Assembly: GCF_905475395.1 (NCBI RefSeq)
Contig: NC_058341.1
Coordinates: 32,069,501-32,133,500, forward strand
Direction: 5' to 3'
DNA: 64,000 nucleotides
DNA from: Chrysoperla carnea
Lineage: Eukaryota; Arthropoda; Insecta; Neuroptera; Chrysopidae
Part shown: positions 24,401 through 37,700 of the stretch, piece after piece
Position numbering within the stretch: the stretch's first letter is position 1
Layout of the letters: each line of letters opens with the position of its first letter
The notes under the pieces: model-generated
Database searches by the model: none
The model's input: the letters and a program-made list of their open reading frames with translations, nothing else
What the model was told of the DNA's origin: nothing
Position numbers and translations under genes: made by a program

Positions 24401-26054
24401 CAAGTCTAATACGCGAAAAAAAGCAAACCTGCCCTGTAATATATTGAAATTTATAATGTTTTGTTTCAAAAAAATCATGTAAACAAATGCGGTTACTAAA
24501 CTACTAAGCCCCTAGGCTCAACTGGCACTAAGTTTACATTACATTTTCATTCAATCAATTAAAAAACGATTAGCAATTTAACAATGTAAAATATACGGAA
24601 GAGAGAACTAGTGCACCGTTTACACAAATCGAGTTATCAATTGTACACACCAAAGAGTAGCAAAATCTATACACGTAACAATTTTTTCATACTGCGAGCT
24701 AGTTATTTGACAACAAACAAATAGGAATTATCTTTTTTTTACTCGGTTTTAAAAAATGTACCAAACTATTCACTTGACTCGTGTCTTCACTCCTCGCTTG
24801 ACTGGAATCGATTATTTTAAGTAGAATATTTGGCCGGGTTCTCTACTCACATAAACGGTGAACATAACACTCATATAAACGGTGAACATAAAACAATACA
24901 AATTAAATCTTTAGACTTTCATTAGATGAAATAATTAACATTTTAGTAGCATGTATGATTAAGAATTGTCTTATTGTTCTTGTTAGATTTCACTACAATT
25001 AAAAAAAAAAAATTTTTATTACTTTCGTTTTCTCTTTAAAACAATGTCAAAATCGGTATTTAATAACTCTGGTCAAAACAACTCGGTAAATACAACTCGC
25101 ATTAACCCTGCAGTTGCATTTACTCACTGATCCACGGGTTGGCCATGCCTTTAATGGAGTTGAGTTAGCACCGCGGGTTTTTTGAATTTTTGGTTAGCCC
25201 TGTGATTGCGTTCATTCACTGATCCATGTGGGAGATTATTTAAGTATGTAAAGAAACATGATATAATTTAACAAATTTGCTTCATTATTATTGTTATCAC
25301 CCACGACGCTTTTTCTTTTTTTCCGAAAATGAAAATTATTCAAAAACAGAATAACATATTTTTAAAATAGGATCATTTTCAACAACTTTTAGCTATAATA
25401 AAAAAAAATAAGTAGAATTAATTTTGGCGCATGATTTACATTTTTATCAAAATATTTTTAATTTCCACCCAAGAACATATTACATTACAAATTTCATGCT
25501 TCAAATATACACCTTTGAGAGAGTATATCTGGGTCTATAGTATTTTTAAGGCTTATCAAAAATATCTCAAATAATAAGGCAATGAAAAATTCATTTCTCA
25601 TCTCATTCAATAAAATTGGTAAGTTAAATTTTTTATTTCTGTGAAATCCTTGCTTGTGATAAATCTATATTTCAAAAACCCTATTTTAGTACTTCTTGTT
25701 TCAGAATCAGAATACATAGTTTCAAAAATTTTAGATAAATCTTCAGCGATTTAGGGTGTATCTACGTTGTCTATCACTCAGTCAGCCATTCACAGAACTA
25801 TTTTATATAAATAGCCAGAAACTTAAATATCGACCGAGTTGAGAAATTTGCGTTAAATTTCATATTGAAAAAATTTGATTTTTTCATTATACATATTCAA
25901 CATGAAATGTTCGAAAAACATAAAAAGAGCAAATTACATGTAAAAAGTCAAAGCCTAAATTGTCTGTTTTTTTAATTTTCAACTCAATGTATATTATAAA
26001 GCTTTTTGTTTTACATTTGCATTGTTACGGACGAAACTTATAAAAATAATCTTA
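21459..26054. other. Long gene-poor intergenic stretch
   Basis: Strongly AT-rich, with long T runs (22.2-22.8 kb) and no supported exon on either strand. A GC-richer patch at 23280-23400 has an open frame on the minus strand but no recognisable protein. A short duplication 'cataaacggtgaacataa' occurs at about 24851 and 24873. A dispersed repeat lies at 25.1 kb. Confidence 0.4.
25103..25228. repeat. Dispersed repeat, copy 2, with an internal duplication
   Basis: Two diverged copies of a phrase ending in cactgatcca (25103-25135 and 25194-25227) flank ggttggccatgcctttaatg, the core shared with 12949-12992. The arrangement suggests a fragment of a longer dispersed repeat. Confidence 0.5.
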
Positions 26055-26551
26055 GTTTTCCATTAAAAGTGTCCGAACTTTAAACTAAAACATAAAATTT
26101 TTGTTTGTTTGAAAGAGTATTTTATGGGAATTTGTGTTATACATGGTACGAAATAAATATAACCCACATCCTGAGGTTTTATATGATACCCTAATAGAGC
26201 ATCCTATAAAACTTCAAGCTTCGATGGCGTTTGCGTGGATGTAAATTTCCTTGCCAGACAACTCATACTGACAATTTTAGCCAACGAAAATCATGCATTA
26301 CACAAAAAGAACCTAGAATTGAACACTCATTTTGATAAAAAAAAGTTCTTCAACTGCATGTTATCTAACATTTTATGATGATTTTCTAAAATTAATTATA
26401 TCGTGGTGCTGTCCAGTGAAGCTGCGATTGTCATTTGGCTGATAGCATATATTACTAAAATTGCCATAAAATATTCTTTCAAATAAAAATTTTATGATAT
26501 CTCAAACTATAATTATTTAAGTTTAAAGTTCTGACATTCTTATTGGAAAAC
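26055..26551. mobile_element. MITE, family with 'gttttccaataagaatgtc' ends, copy 1
   Basis: The left end gttttccattaaaagtgtcc, then gaactttaaact, is matched by the complement of the right end (agtttaaagttctgacattc, ttattggaaaac). In the next layer, aaagagtattttatgg near 26113 pairs with ccataaaatattcttt near 26465. The centre is non-coding. A related element sits in a Sos intron at 41.5-41.9 kb. Confidence 0.65.
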
Positions 26552-28779
26552 CCTTTATATATGCTATTATATTTTGAAACAAAAACAAACATATGGGGTC
26601 ACACATTTAAAAAATAAAATTTTTGTTCATCTTACAAATTACTAAAAATAATAACTTATTTTATATATATATATAAAAATAATAGTTTTTACACATCTTT
26701 ACAATTTACAATATATACAATATTTTTTTTTGTTTCAATTAAAGAAATAAAAATTGATTTCATATATATATAATTTATATATAAAAAAAAGCAATCAGAA
26801 AATCATTTGTGCAAGATCATTTAAAAAAAATAATCTGTAAAAAATCATAGATATAAGAAATAGGTCGATAATCTCTTCTTGATTTTATTCTGTGTAAGAT
26901 TACTCATCAGTTACACACCCTTAGTACTGTCAACTATGCCACTTAACAAGAATAGATTTAAAAAAATAATTTATTGAATAATTTTAATTTAAAAAAATAA
27001 TTACGATTAGGCATCTTCCAGTGGAGATAAGGCATCAGGTTTTACGATACAAATTGGTCTATTTTCTATATAAATTAGCTTATTATATATCAAGATTAAC
27101 TAGCTACTCATCAAATTTTGCAAAAAATGCAACAGGATCATTTTTAGTTTTAAAATAGATTTGTGTTTTTGATGGTAATCGAATTTGGGAACAATTTTCT
27201 AACCATTTTTTAAGTTTCATAACATACGAAAAATATAGAACTATTGAATTTACCTCCAATTCTGATAAAAATCATTTCTAAGGTAAATCAAATCCATAAA
27301 TCGATAATCAGGTCTTCAAAGACCAATCTCAGATACTCAATAATATTTTTTTAAAATTTTTTCCGAAGTTTAAAATTTCCTGACATACCCAAGTTTTCTA
27401 GATCGATCACTATTTTGTAAAAAAAAAAAAAGCGCGATTTGCTTTAGATTATCAAATATAATCCGAGAAATTTTCAAGTTGATCCGAAAAATATTCACGA
27501 AGATAAACGCATAAAAAAAAATTTAACTGAGTGTAAACGTCTTTTGAGATATGGAAAAAACCAAACATGTTGATATTTAGAAGTTTATCAATAGATTTTT
27601 ACGATTGTCTATAATATGGTGGCCAACGATTATTTAGCCAAGGAGTTTATGGAAGAGATTAGACAGAACACTTACTGCATAAGCATGGAATTTGAAAGTC
27701 GGAAATAGCCGACTACACATTATATTTCTTAATGCCCTGTACTACACCTAAAAATTATGTATTGTATTTTAATTAACTTATAATTTTGGCGACCAATCTG
27801 CATCGTTTAACTCGATATCGAATCTTTATCTGGATGATTCTTACGTCACTGTTTTTTTTCTATTTACAGTTAAAATTTACGTTCATTATTTAGATTTAAA
27901 CTGTTTCATTTGCTTAAAAGAAGATATAATAAAAATTTTAGAAAATTATAAAGAGCATTATTTAAAAATTGCACTAAAAATCGTTTTAAAATTGGATAAT
28001 GAAAATATTCAAATAACATTTTATAAAATATATAAAATGCATAGTTTAATGCTTTTAAAAATTTTTATGGCTTATGTAGATTGTCTTATTAGATAATTTT
28101 TTCAATTTCATTTGCCTTTTTTACGTCCTACAAATTATTTTTTGACAGTATAGTAGGACTCTAGGAATTATCGTAATAAATATTTTAGTACTCGGATAAA
28201 CGATTTTTTATTAAATTATACGCTGTTTGAAGAAAATATTCTTTTTACTTGCTACGCTTTCACTTTTACCAATATTTTATACAACTTCTTCTTGTCGCAT
28301 GCATTTGACATGCATTTTATGGTTGTATCCAGAAGAAATATGATGATGTTAAATCTGAATCATTACCATCAACACATTAGAATAATATCAATTAATTTTG
28401 ATTTTTAATTATATTGAACGGATTATTATCACCTGTAAGAAAGAGTCAATGTATTTAAAATTTTACGCCGTATTCAATCTAATGAAGTGAAATGTAGAAA
28501 AAAAGAAACTAGGATCTAGCGGTATAAAACAAACATTCATATTTGTGACGGGTTATCGTCATATGGGCTTTTAACTATTTAATAATAAGAAAATTTTAAA
28601 CCTAGATGCGTGTGCACGGAGGGAAGGTTTTGGTATAAACCCTCCATTGAATCTATCGACATAAGTTTGAATTAACAATATAGTTTTATAAATGGAGCCA
28701 ATTATGAAATGCATTTTCACTGACTATAATTAAATTTCGAATAAAAAAAACTTACCCAATAAAAAATCCACTTATTTTT
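26552..28779. other. Intergenic DNA downstream of Sos
   Basis: AT-rich sequence with no supported gene. It should contain the 3' untranslated region of the minus-strand Sos transcript. I could not pick one poly(A) signal with confidence among many AATAAA-like hexamers. Confidence 0.4.
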
Positions 28780-31700
28780 CTAACTATGCGTTGTACTAGG
28801 ATATTTAAACATTGACACAGTTTGACTGTTCGACGGTCGTAAATTTGGTTTAGGTGGTAATTTCGGTGTTGTTTGATTCACATCACAATTTGTTGAAAAT
28901 CTTGGGGATACATTTGGAGGCTGTATATTTGTTGGACTAAAAAGTAATAAAAACAATTGTAAGTAGAACAGGAAGGAAACCATAAATAAAAAATAAATAT
29001 ATTTACCTAACTCCATTAGTATTTGGCACAAATTGACGCCTTGTAGGAACTGGAACTTCAGTAGGTTTATCGGTTGCTGATGACGATGCAGCAGCATTGA
29101 CTTTAGCATCAAGCGCTGAATTTCGTCTCATTAAAATAGTACTTGTGTGTGTTGGATTTAACGGTGTTAATGTCATTGAACTATTCATGTTAAATCCAAA
29201 ATTTTGCTTTTCAAATGTGGAATTATGTAAACTTAAATTATGTTGTGTTAGACTAGATGATGTGTTATGAAGAGATGCACTTGAACCATGAAATGATGCT
29301 GGTGTGCCTAAACGTGGTGGAAGCGGAGGTGGACTACAATCACGTGGAGGTAATAATGGAGCATCAGGTGCTTGTTTAAGCTGTAAATAACATTAGTCCT
29401 ATGAATATATTTTTCTTTTAATAAAATTACTTTAAAAATAGTACCAGGAATTGATTATGATGCAATTTAATAAGTGAAGATAATAACTAATAGATTTAAT
29501 TGTTTATATATCCCGAATGTACTTGGATATACATGTTTGAATAGCTAAGATGTCAGCGCCACGAGTAAAAAAATGTAAACCATATTTGTTAATCTCAACT
29601 CATTTTTTCATTGAATGAAAGACAAAAGATACCTACTTCATTGTTTAATGTGGTGTGCAATATTCACTGCACACCATATATATTTTTACATAAACTTTGT
29701 AGTTTGTGTTTTTATATAAATTTTTTACATATAATTGATACTTTTTCATACATACAAAATATTATAACAACATTTCCGTTTGATATTATATATCTATGCG
29801 AGCTAATATCTCTAGTACTTTTTTCTATCGCTAGATAAAGTATTTCTTAGCATTAAAATCGCATGCAATAAAGATGATTAAAGATCATTATAATAAAATT
29901 ATTTTGTTCGAAAATGGTAATTCTAAATTAATAGAGATAGCATGTGACCTCAACAATTATCATACAAATTAGTTTATTCGATTTTGGTGGATAATTTCGG
30001 CCGGGGTTTATCGTATCGAGTTGCGTTAAATTCTTGAAAACGACAAATAAATATCAATATTTGAAAGAAAATTGAGAGTTTTATTCAATAAATTCTGGTA
30101 CTTTTTATATTAACTTAAAAAAAGTATCTACATTTTACATAAAAATAACTACTTACTTGCTGTGGAGAACTTATTTCCGATGCAGAACTTTCTCTCCTTC
30201 GTAATCTTGGCGGTAATGGTGGAGGAGTACCCGGGGGAAGATTATAATTTGTCGAATTAATCAACAATTTTGGACTACTTGGTTCAACATTTACCAATCC
30301 TGGTGATTTCAGCGGTAATTTGGCATCATTTGGACTATGTTGAATAAAACTTGGACTATTTGGACACGTCCCACTATTGTACGTAGGATTTGACGGTATA
30401 TGACTAACACTTGTAATATGTTGAGTGATATTACTTAACGCATTCATAACAGGATTTGTAGACACATTATTAGGATCATTAAGTATTTTCACATGGAATC
30501 TGGGACTACTTAAATTTGTTTGTTGTAAACGTGGACTAATCACAGGCGGTTGTGGTTGTTGCTGCAGCTGCTGCGTGGGTTGTTGTTGTGGAATAGGTCG
30601 AGGATTAATTAACGCGTGTGTTGGAAACATTTGTATCGGCGACACGGTTGTGGTTTGATTCGATGTAGATGGCCTTGTTATCTCATTTGGTGGTGGTATC
30701 ATGATATTTGAACTAACACTGGGATTACGACTATGACTCACTACAACATTATTCTCTTTGTTGTTCGATGATGGATTTATATTTGATTGTAACCAATTTG
30801 AAATAGTATTCGTTAAACTGTTTGTTGAGTTTGATTGTGTGACGGTCGTTGTTGATATTTGTGATGTCGTTTGACTACTATTGCTCGATATTGTTGTAGA
30901 AAATTGATTTAGAGGTAATGTTGGACTGAGTTGATGTAAAACTGTATTTGAACTTATGGCATTTGAACCTGTAAAATATAATTGTCGTTAACAAACGACC
31001 ATTGGGAAATTATTTAAGGAAACATAAGCACTCAATAAGCACTGCTCTTATTGTTTTACTGAAATAATATTTCTATTTTTGGTATCAATTTCAAAAACGT
31101 TATGTTATGTCCAAATAGAATTTTAAAATTTCGCACCAATTTCCAAGGATAGAAATATGAGAGAATTTTAATTTTCAGAAGCCGATTACAAAAAATCTGC
31201 CCATTATCGGAAGTTGTGGCTATATGGATTTTTGTTCCTTTCATAAAAATCTACAAAATGAGCCTTAAAATTGCAAGGAAAGGGGGAATGGTTAAGGATA
31301 TAATTACCTATCATAATTGAAGCAAACACACTATAATCTTGCCCTTGATGGTTGGCTGAGGATGGTGGAGTTTCTTCTTCACCACTTAGCGTTCCGCTAC
31401 CGATGGTGCTATTTGTTATTGATGAACTATTCAATAAATCAGATGTTTTCAGTGAATCTGAAGATTCTTTTGAGGAAATATCACCACTTTTCATAATTGA
31501 ATTTGATATTAAATTTAACGATGATGCACCACTAATTAGATTAATATTTGATTGAAGACTAGGAACAACTCCAGATAATCCTTCTGTCAACGTATTTGGG
31601 AATGAAAGAGACGAACTTGTTGATTGTTGGGTTCGAGCAGCACGTGGTTTTATACCCGGTGATTTCAAATTTAAATCTGGCCATTTTCTTTGCTAATAAT

Positions 31701-34700
31701 TTATGAAAAATTCATAATTAGAATAATGTATAAAATTATAACCTATTTGCTCTACCGAATTTCAGTTAAGTTCAATGGGTCTATTTTTACCGTTTAGAAA
31801 CGAAACTCTAAAGGAGTGATAATTTTTGGTAGCATGATGTAATTATTACTGGAGGGGTTCACAAAAATATAATGAACCATAAATAATAGAATGAGAGGAA
31901 AAAATGCTTACCATGATGGGATTTGATCTAGTGGTTTATTTTCGGAAAAAGTACAATTTTACCGTTTTGCTATTATTTCTAAAAAATGACTGTTAACAAG
32001 TAAACTTTTAATATACTTACAAATCTTGGCGGTTGTTTACATCCTCGGGGTTCAATTTGTAAACTTTTATTATACAAATAATTACTAATATCAGTGTCTT
32101 TCATATCATCAAACGGATTTAGAGTTTCCAAAAAATGCTTTAAAAAAATTGAAAAATTTATAAAAACGTTAAGAAATTATATAATCAATCTAAATTGTTT
32201 ATAATATTTACCCTAATTCGTGGTTCAACCGATAAGCAATATGGCTGATTTTGATATTGTTGAATTTCACCAGTAATTTCAGCAACTTTTCTTCGCTTTG
32301 AAAAATTTATTAATTGAGTATTTGGCAAAAAATCTGAATTACCTTCTTCAATGTGAAGAATATTTGTTAAATACATTCCAAAAAACGGTACACAAGGTGG
32401 ATTTATTGATCGCAATTTTTCTTGATATTTTCGATAATGATCATTATTTAAATCTCGACATTCTTCTAATGCTTTCTCTAATCGTGCTGGTAGAGCCTAA
32501 AATTATAACAAAATAATATTTTAAATTTTATTATTATAAATTCAAAAAGATGGTAGTCTTGAAAAAAGCAGTGATAGGCTAAAACAAAAACTATCGTGAT
32601 TATAAAGGCTCAGGAAAACTTTCAATATTGTATTTGTCTGTTTTTCTAATAAAATAAAGAAAAGCGGTGTTGTATCTATAAAAGCTGATACCAGTTTTCG
32701 GTCATCATAGTAACCCGATTCGTTTTGTGGTTTATTTTGTTGGGGGCAAAATTTAACTATTTTCCTGAAATTTGCAAATACTATTCACTAGTTAGGCTAC
32801 AAGTAGATACAAACAGTTTTTAATATCCATAACTACCAAGTATTTAGACCGGAATAGGGAATATTCATGAAATTTAAATTTGATTCAAATATTTTTCTTC
32901 CGTAACTTTAATGACTGGACATTTCAACTAAACCATTATTTTAGTAATTAATATCTTTTTAATTACTTAAAATTAATTAATAAAAGTACAAATTCAGTGA
33001 GGGCATTTAAAAATTTCTAAAACGGAAATTCAAATTTTTATACGGGCGTGCACCAAAGTACAGGCTTGTCAAATTTGTTGACATACTGTGTGATATTAAT
33101 TACTTACATTTTATATGGTATATTTTTTATATTTTATACATTGAACTGTTAAAAATTGACAGATCACGTATTTATACGTCATGGACAGAGAGCGCCAAAA
33201 AACTGCGTTTAAATATCTCAAAATTATAATGTATTTTAAATATTTTTTTATACTTAAATACAGCATTTTTAAGCAATATTTATATTTTTTACTTTGTTAT
33301 AACGGTGTAAACAATGAATTAAAAATATAAAAAAAATGCATGAATATTCCCTATTCATAACTTCTACTTGTCAACAAACAAAATATGTGCTATTAATGTA
33401 AACTGAATTTAAAGAAAATATATATAAGTTAAAAACGAGTAGAATATTTTTTTACACTCTCGATTTAAACAACACTGACTACTCGTTCAGAAATTTAACT
33501 CAAGTAGCGACACGATAGTGATATCTGTCAATTAAATAGTTTGAGGATTCTATCGTTCAAGGCAAGGATAGGTTCTGATCTTGAGTTTATGTAACCGATT
33601 CAAATACGTTAGAATTATACTACGATTCAATCCTTGCTACCTTGCCAGAACAATGTATGTTCTCATGATCATGGAAACTACTATATTTTCCTACCCCTGT
33701 TTTACATTAATGGATACTTACTTGAAATGTACATTTGAGACGATAAACAGATGCAGAAAGCATAGCCGAAACTACAGCTAAGACTCCATTAAAATTATTT
33801 AAATCTTGTAAAACAATCATAATTTCAATGATTCGTGAAACAATTGCAACTCGTTCTTCAAAATTTTCTGTCTCTACAATATTTTTTTCGAGCCATCTTG
33901 TAAACTAAAATATTAAAAACAATTTTGAGTAATAGTTTTCGAATAAATTTAAAAAGAAAAACGTACATTTGTTGTATGTTTCATAATTTTTAATAAATTC
34001 GGACTGGTAGTTTCTTTATTTTTCTTAGTCCATACAGAGCCAACGAGTTCTGATGGTTTTACGGATCGATATAACTCAAATTCAAGTAAAGTGAGCTGTC
34101 TTGCTATTTCTAAAGGATGTAATGTAAGTATATTCCATGTCTCTTCAGGACCTTTAATGTACCATTCAATTGGAGGCGGTTGTCCATCAAACGCAAATGT
34201 AATTTGTCGTTGAACATCTTTAGGTTCACATTTACGTTGGACTATTTTCAGTACAGAATCAACCCATTTTCGCATACTTTTACCTGTGACTCGATCCAAA
34301 AATGCATGTAAATTTTCTAAAAGAGTTGCATCACGTTCAAAATCATAAAAATGATGATCGACCCAATGTCGTAAGACATTTAAAACACGAAATTGTACAG
34401 GTTGACAATACTCTTTTCGATATCGTTTCCAATCTTCACGTTGTGAATTTTTTTGAAATTTATCTGTTTCTAAACTATCACTATTTTTATCGGACTCATA
34501 TACAATACTGGGATCAGGAATATTAAAGCGTTCAATTAGCAATTGTAAAAGTTCACTTGGTTGACAAAAACTTCGATATGTTGTTAGGAAAGTACGTACA
34601 AACATTGGATCTGCATATATATGATACGTTAAACGTTCAACTAATTTATATAATGTCGCACCCTAAAAATAATTTTAAAGATGAATTATTTCTTGCAAGA

Positions 34701-37700
34701 CAAATGTATTGATATAATAAAACAAAAAATCATAAAACACGACTCTAGTAAAAAAAAAAAAAAAAAATTAAATTAACAAACCTTAATTAATGGCACACCA
34801 CCATTTTCTCTTTGCTCGAGTATAATATTATCTTTACTATCTGGTTCAGCAAATTTGTAAATTTCTGGGCTAGGTAGCCGTAATGGATGTTTCTTTTCAA
34901 TATCTAATAATATACTATCTAAAGTTCGTTCTAACATTGATTTTGTATTTAACATTATTAAATCTGCCATCCAATTATTCTTTTCTTCAGATGATTTAGC
35001 CATTAATATCACATTTGGTTGTATACGTGGTGCTATTTCAAAAGCATATTTTAAATCTGAAATATTATAAAGTTTAATTTAATTTTCTTGAAAACTAATC
35101 TTCATTCTAATAAGCTTTCTTCACCTATTGCTACAATCGTCGCTAATTAGCAAAAACCTTGAAGATAGGTTTTAGAATTTTATAGAAAACATAAACTACG
35201 AAAATTCAAAACATTGTTAGAACTAATAAATAATTAACGTTCTCATCCATGATAAAATACTACTAAATTATTATAAGGATGATTGTTTACTACTTGTGTA
35301 CTTGGACAAAAGTAATAACAAATGTTAATTTTAAATTCATTGTTTACACCGTTATAACAAAGTAAAAAATATAAATATTGCTTAAAAATGCTGTATTTAA
35401 GTATAAAAATATTTAAAATACGTTCTAATTTTGAGATATTTAAACGCAGTTTTTTGGCGCTCTCTGTTCATGACGTATAAATACGTGATCTGTCAATTTT
35501 TAACGGTTCAATGTATAATTTACACTTGAAAAAAATGAATTTACAACTCAGAATTTACACTCGTTATTATTAAGTTTTCTAATAAAAAGCCGTAGAATAG
35601 TATAATTTAATGAAATACCATATAAAATGTAAGTAATTAATATCACACAGTATGTCAACAAATTTGACAAGCCTGTACTTTGGTGTCACGCCCGTATAAA
35701 AATTTGAATTTCCGTTTTAGAAATTTTTAAATGCCCTCACTGAATTTGTACTTTTATTAATTAATTTTAAGTAATTAAAAAGATATTAATTACTAAAATA
35801 ATGGTTTAGTTGAAATGTCCAGTCATTAAAGTTACGGAAGAAAAATATTTGAACCAAACTTAAATTTCATGAATATTCCCTATTATAAATTATAAAATTA
35901 CAAGAGTTAATTACGTTTTTATTAATCCAACAATGTTTTGAATTTTTCTAGTTTCCAAGTACTCAAGTAAAAATTTAGTAGTATTACTAGAAGAACTCTT
36001 ACCACTTTATAGGAATATTTGAAATTTTCCTAACGTTTTTTAACCTGAATTGAGATCAATTCAGTTTTCGGTTAAATGAAGCATGGCCATTGCAATTTTT
36101 AATTGTATTTTTTTTACCTTCAGAATCTTGATGATCAATTATTTCAACTTTTCTAATAAAAAATCGTTCTTTAAGTTTACATTCTGGATGACTTTGGTAT
36201 ACCGATGACTGCCTTCTTGAATTTGGTTTACATAATATTAATAATCCATCAAACAAAAATACCCTCCGTTCTGTTAAGCGTTTTCCAGAACTCACTTTGG
36301 TGAGTATATCCTCTGCAAAAATAATAAAATGTTTTTAATTTGCTATTTGAACTACTTTATATTCTCAAATACATCCAAAAAGATACACATCCCCTTCCAC
36401 TAGCCTGCTCATATTTAGTTACATGCGGCATAGGAAGCGACAGTCAAGGGCACATAATCACTTGAAAACTGGGTGTATCTGCCATTTAAAAAAAAGAGTA
36501 CAGGCTACATTAATAGAAACTTAATAAAATTTCTCCGCGTCTGGAATTTGGTTTTTCTTTACAAAATGTGATTATATTTTAGCTGTATTTAATGATAATA
36601 AAAACTATAAGGCAGAAGTTAGACGGTTAAATGTTTTATGCCTTTATAAAATTGTTTAATAATTTTTTAATAAAAATTTTAAGAAAATATTACCTCTTAT
36701 AAATTCATTACAACATTGTCCAATATCTTTAGTTTCCCAATTATCAACTATCCTTTGTAATTCATGCAATTTTTCAACAGCGGCAGCTGCTCTTCTAGCT
36801 CTTCCATGCATACGCACACTTGTATCCCTGTTATTTTTAAATAAATATTAATAATTAATTTTATTAATGAGTAATGAATTCATTTTGAAATGAGATAATA
36901 TAATTTTGAATTTTACACATGTTTCAGAGGAATACGATCTCATTTCAAAATAAATTCACTTTACTAAAATTAACGTACTTCTTTTGAAGGTTTTCACAAA
37001 TTTTTAATAATTCTAATTGTAAAGGTGTTAATAAACCTTCAACTTGTTGTAAACTTTCTTTATCTTCTGGCAATGGTGTCAACTTGAGTAAAATTTTATT
37101 ATATTCAAAATATAAAAAACAATGCCAAATTGGCCCTAACAATAATTTTGGTAAATAATACTTTACAGCTTCTTTAAAACCATGCCCAGCTGATTGTAAG
37201 GCATCGCAAACCTAAAATTTTACAAGTACCATTAAATAATAATAATAATAATAATAATAATTGTTACGCCAAACAATAAATAATACAGACTACCAATGTC
37301 ACTATAAACTTTCGTGTCAGAAAATTTGTAGTTTTACTCTGTTTAACAGTTGCAAAAAGTGATATCACAAAAATTTAACTAGGATACCCACCATAGAAAA
37401 ATATAAACTATGATCTGACTCACACTTTTGACATTACTAGTCTAATCATATTTTTCGATTATAATTACTTACTTCTGGTTTCATTAAAAGTCTATTAAGA
37501 GCATCTCGCGAACTATTTGCTACAATATCATTTGCATATTTACTATATACATCGAATTCAGCTGCTTCAGCTAATTCTGTAAATTAAAAAAAGATGCTAT
37601 TAATATAATGAAATAAAATAAGGAAAAAACAAACAGAACCTCGAAATGAAAAGTAACAAGCTAAAAAATTGATTTCAAAGTTTCATATAATAAATCCCGG

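Noticed and set aside
30425-30658. Cysteine-rich plus-strand frame ([10 protein letters not shown])
   Set aside because: It is the antisense shadow of the Gln-rich part of the Sos tail.
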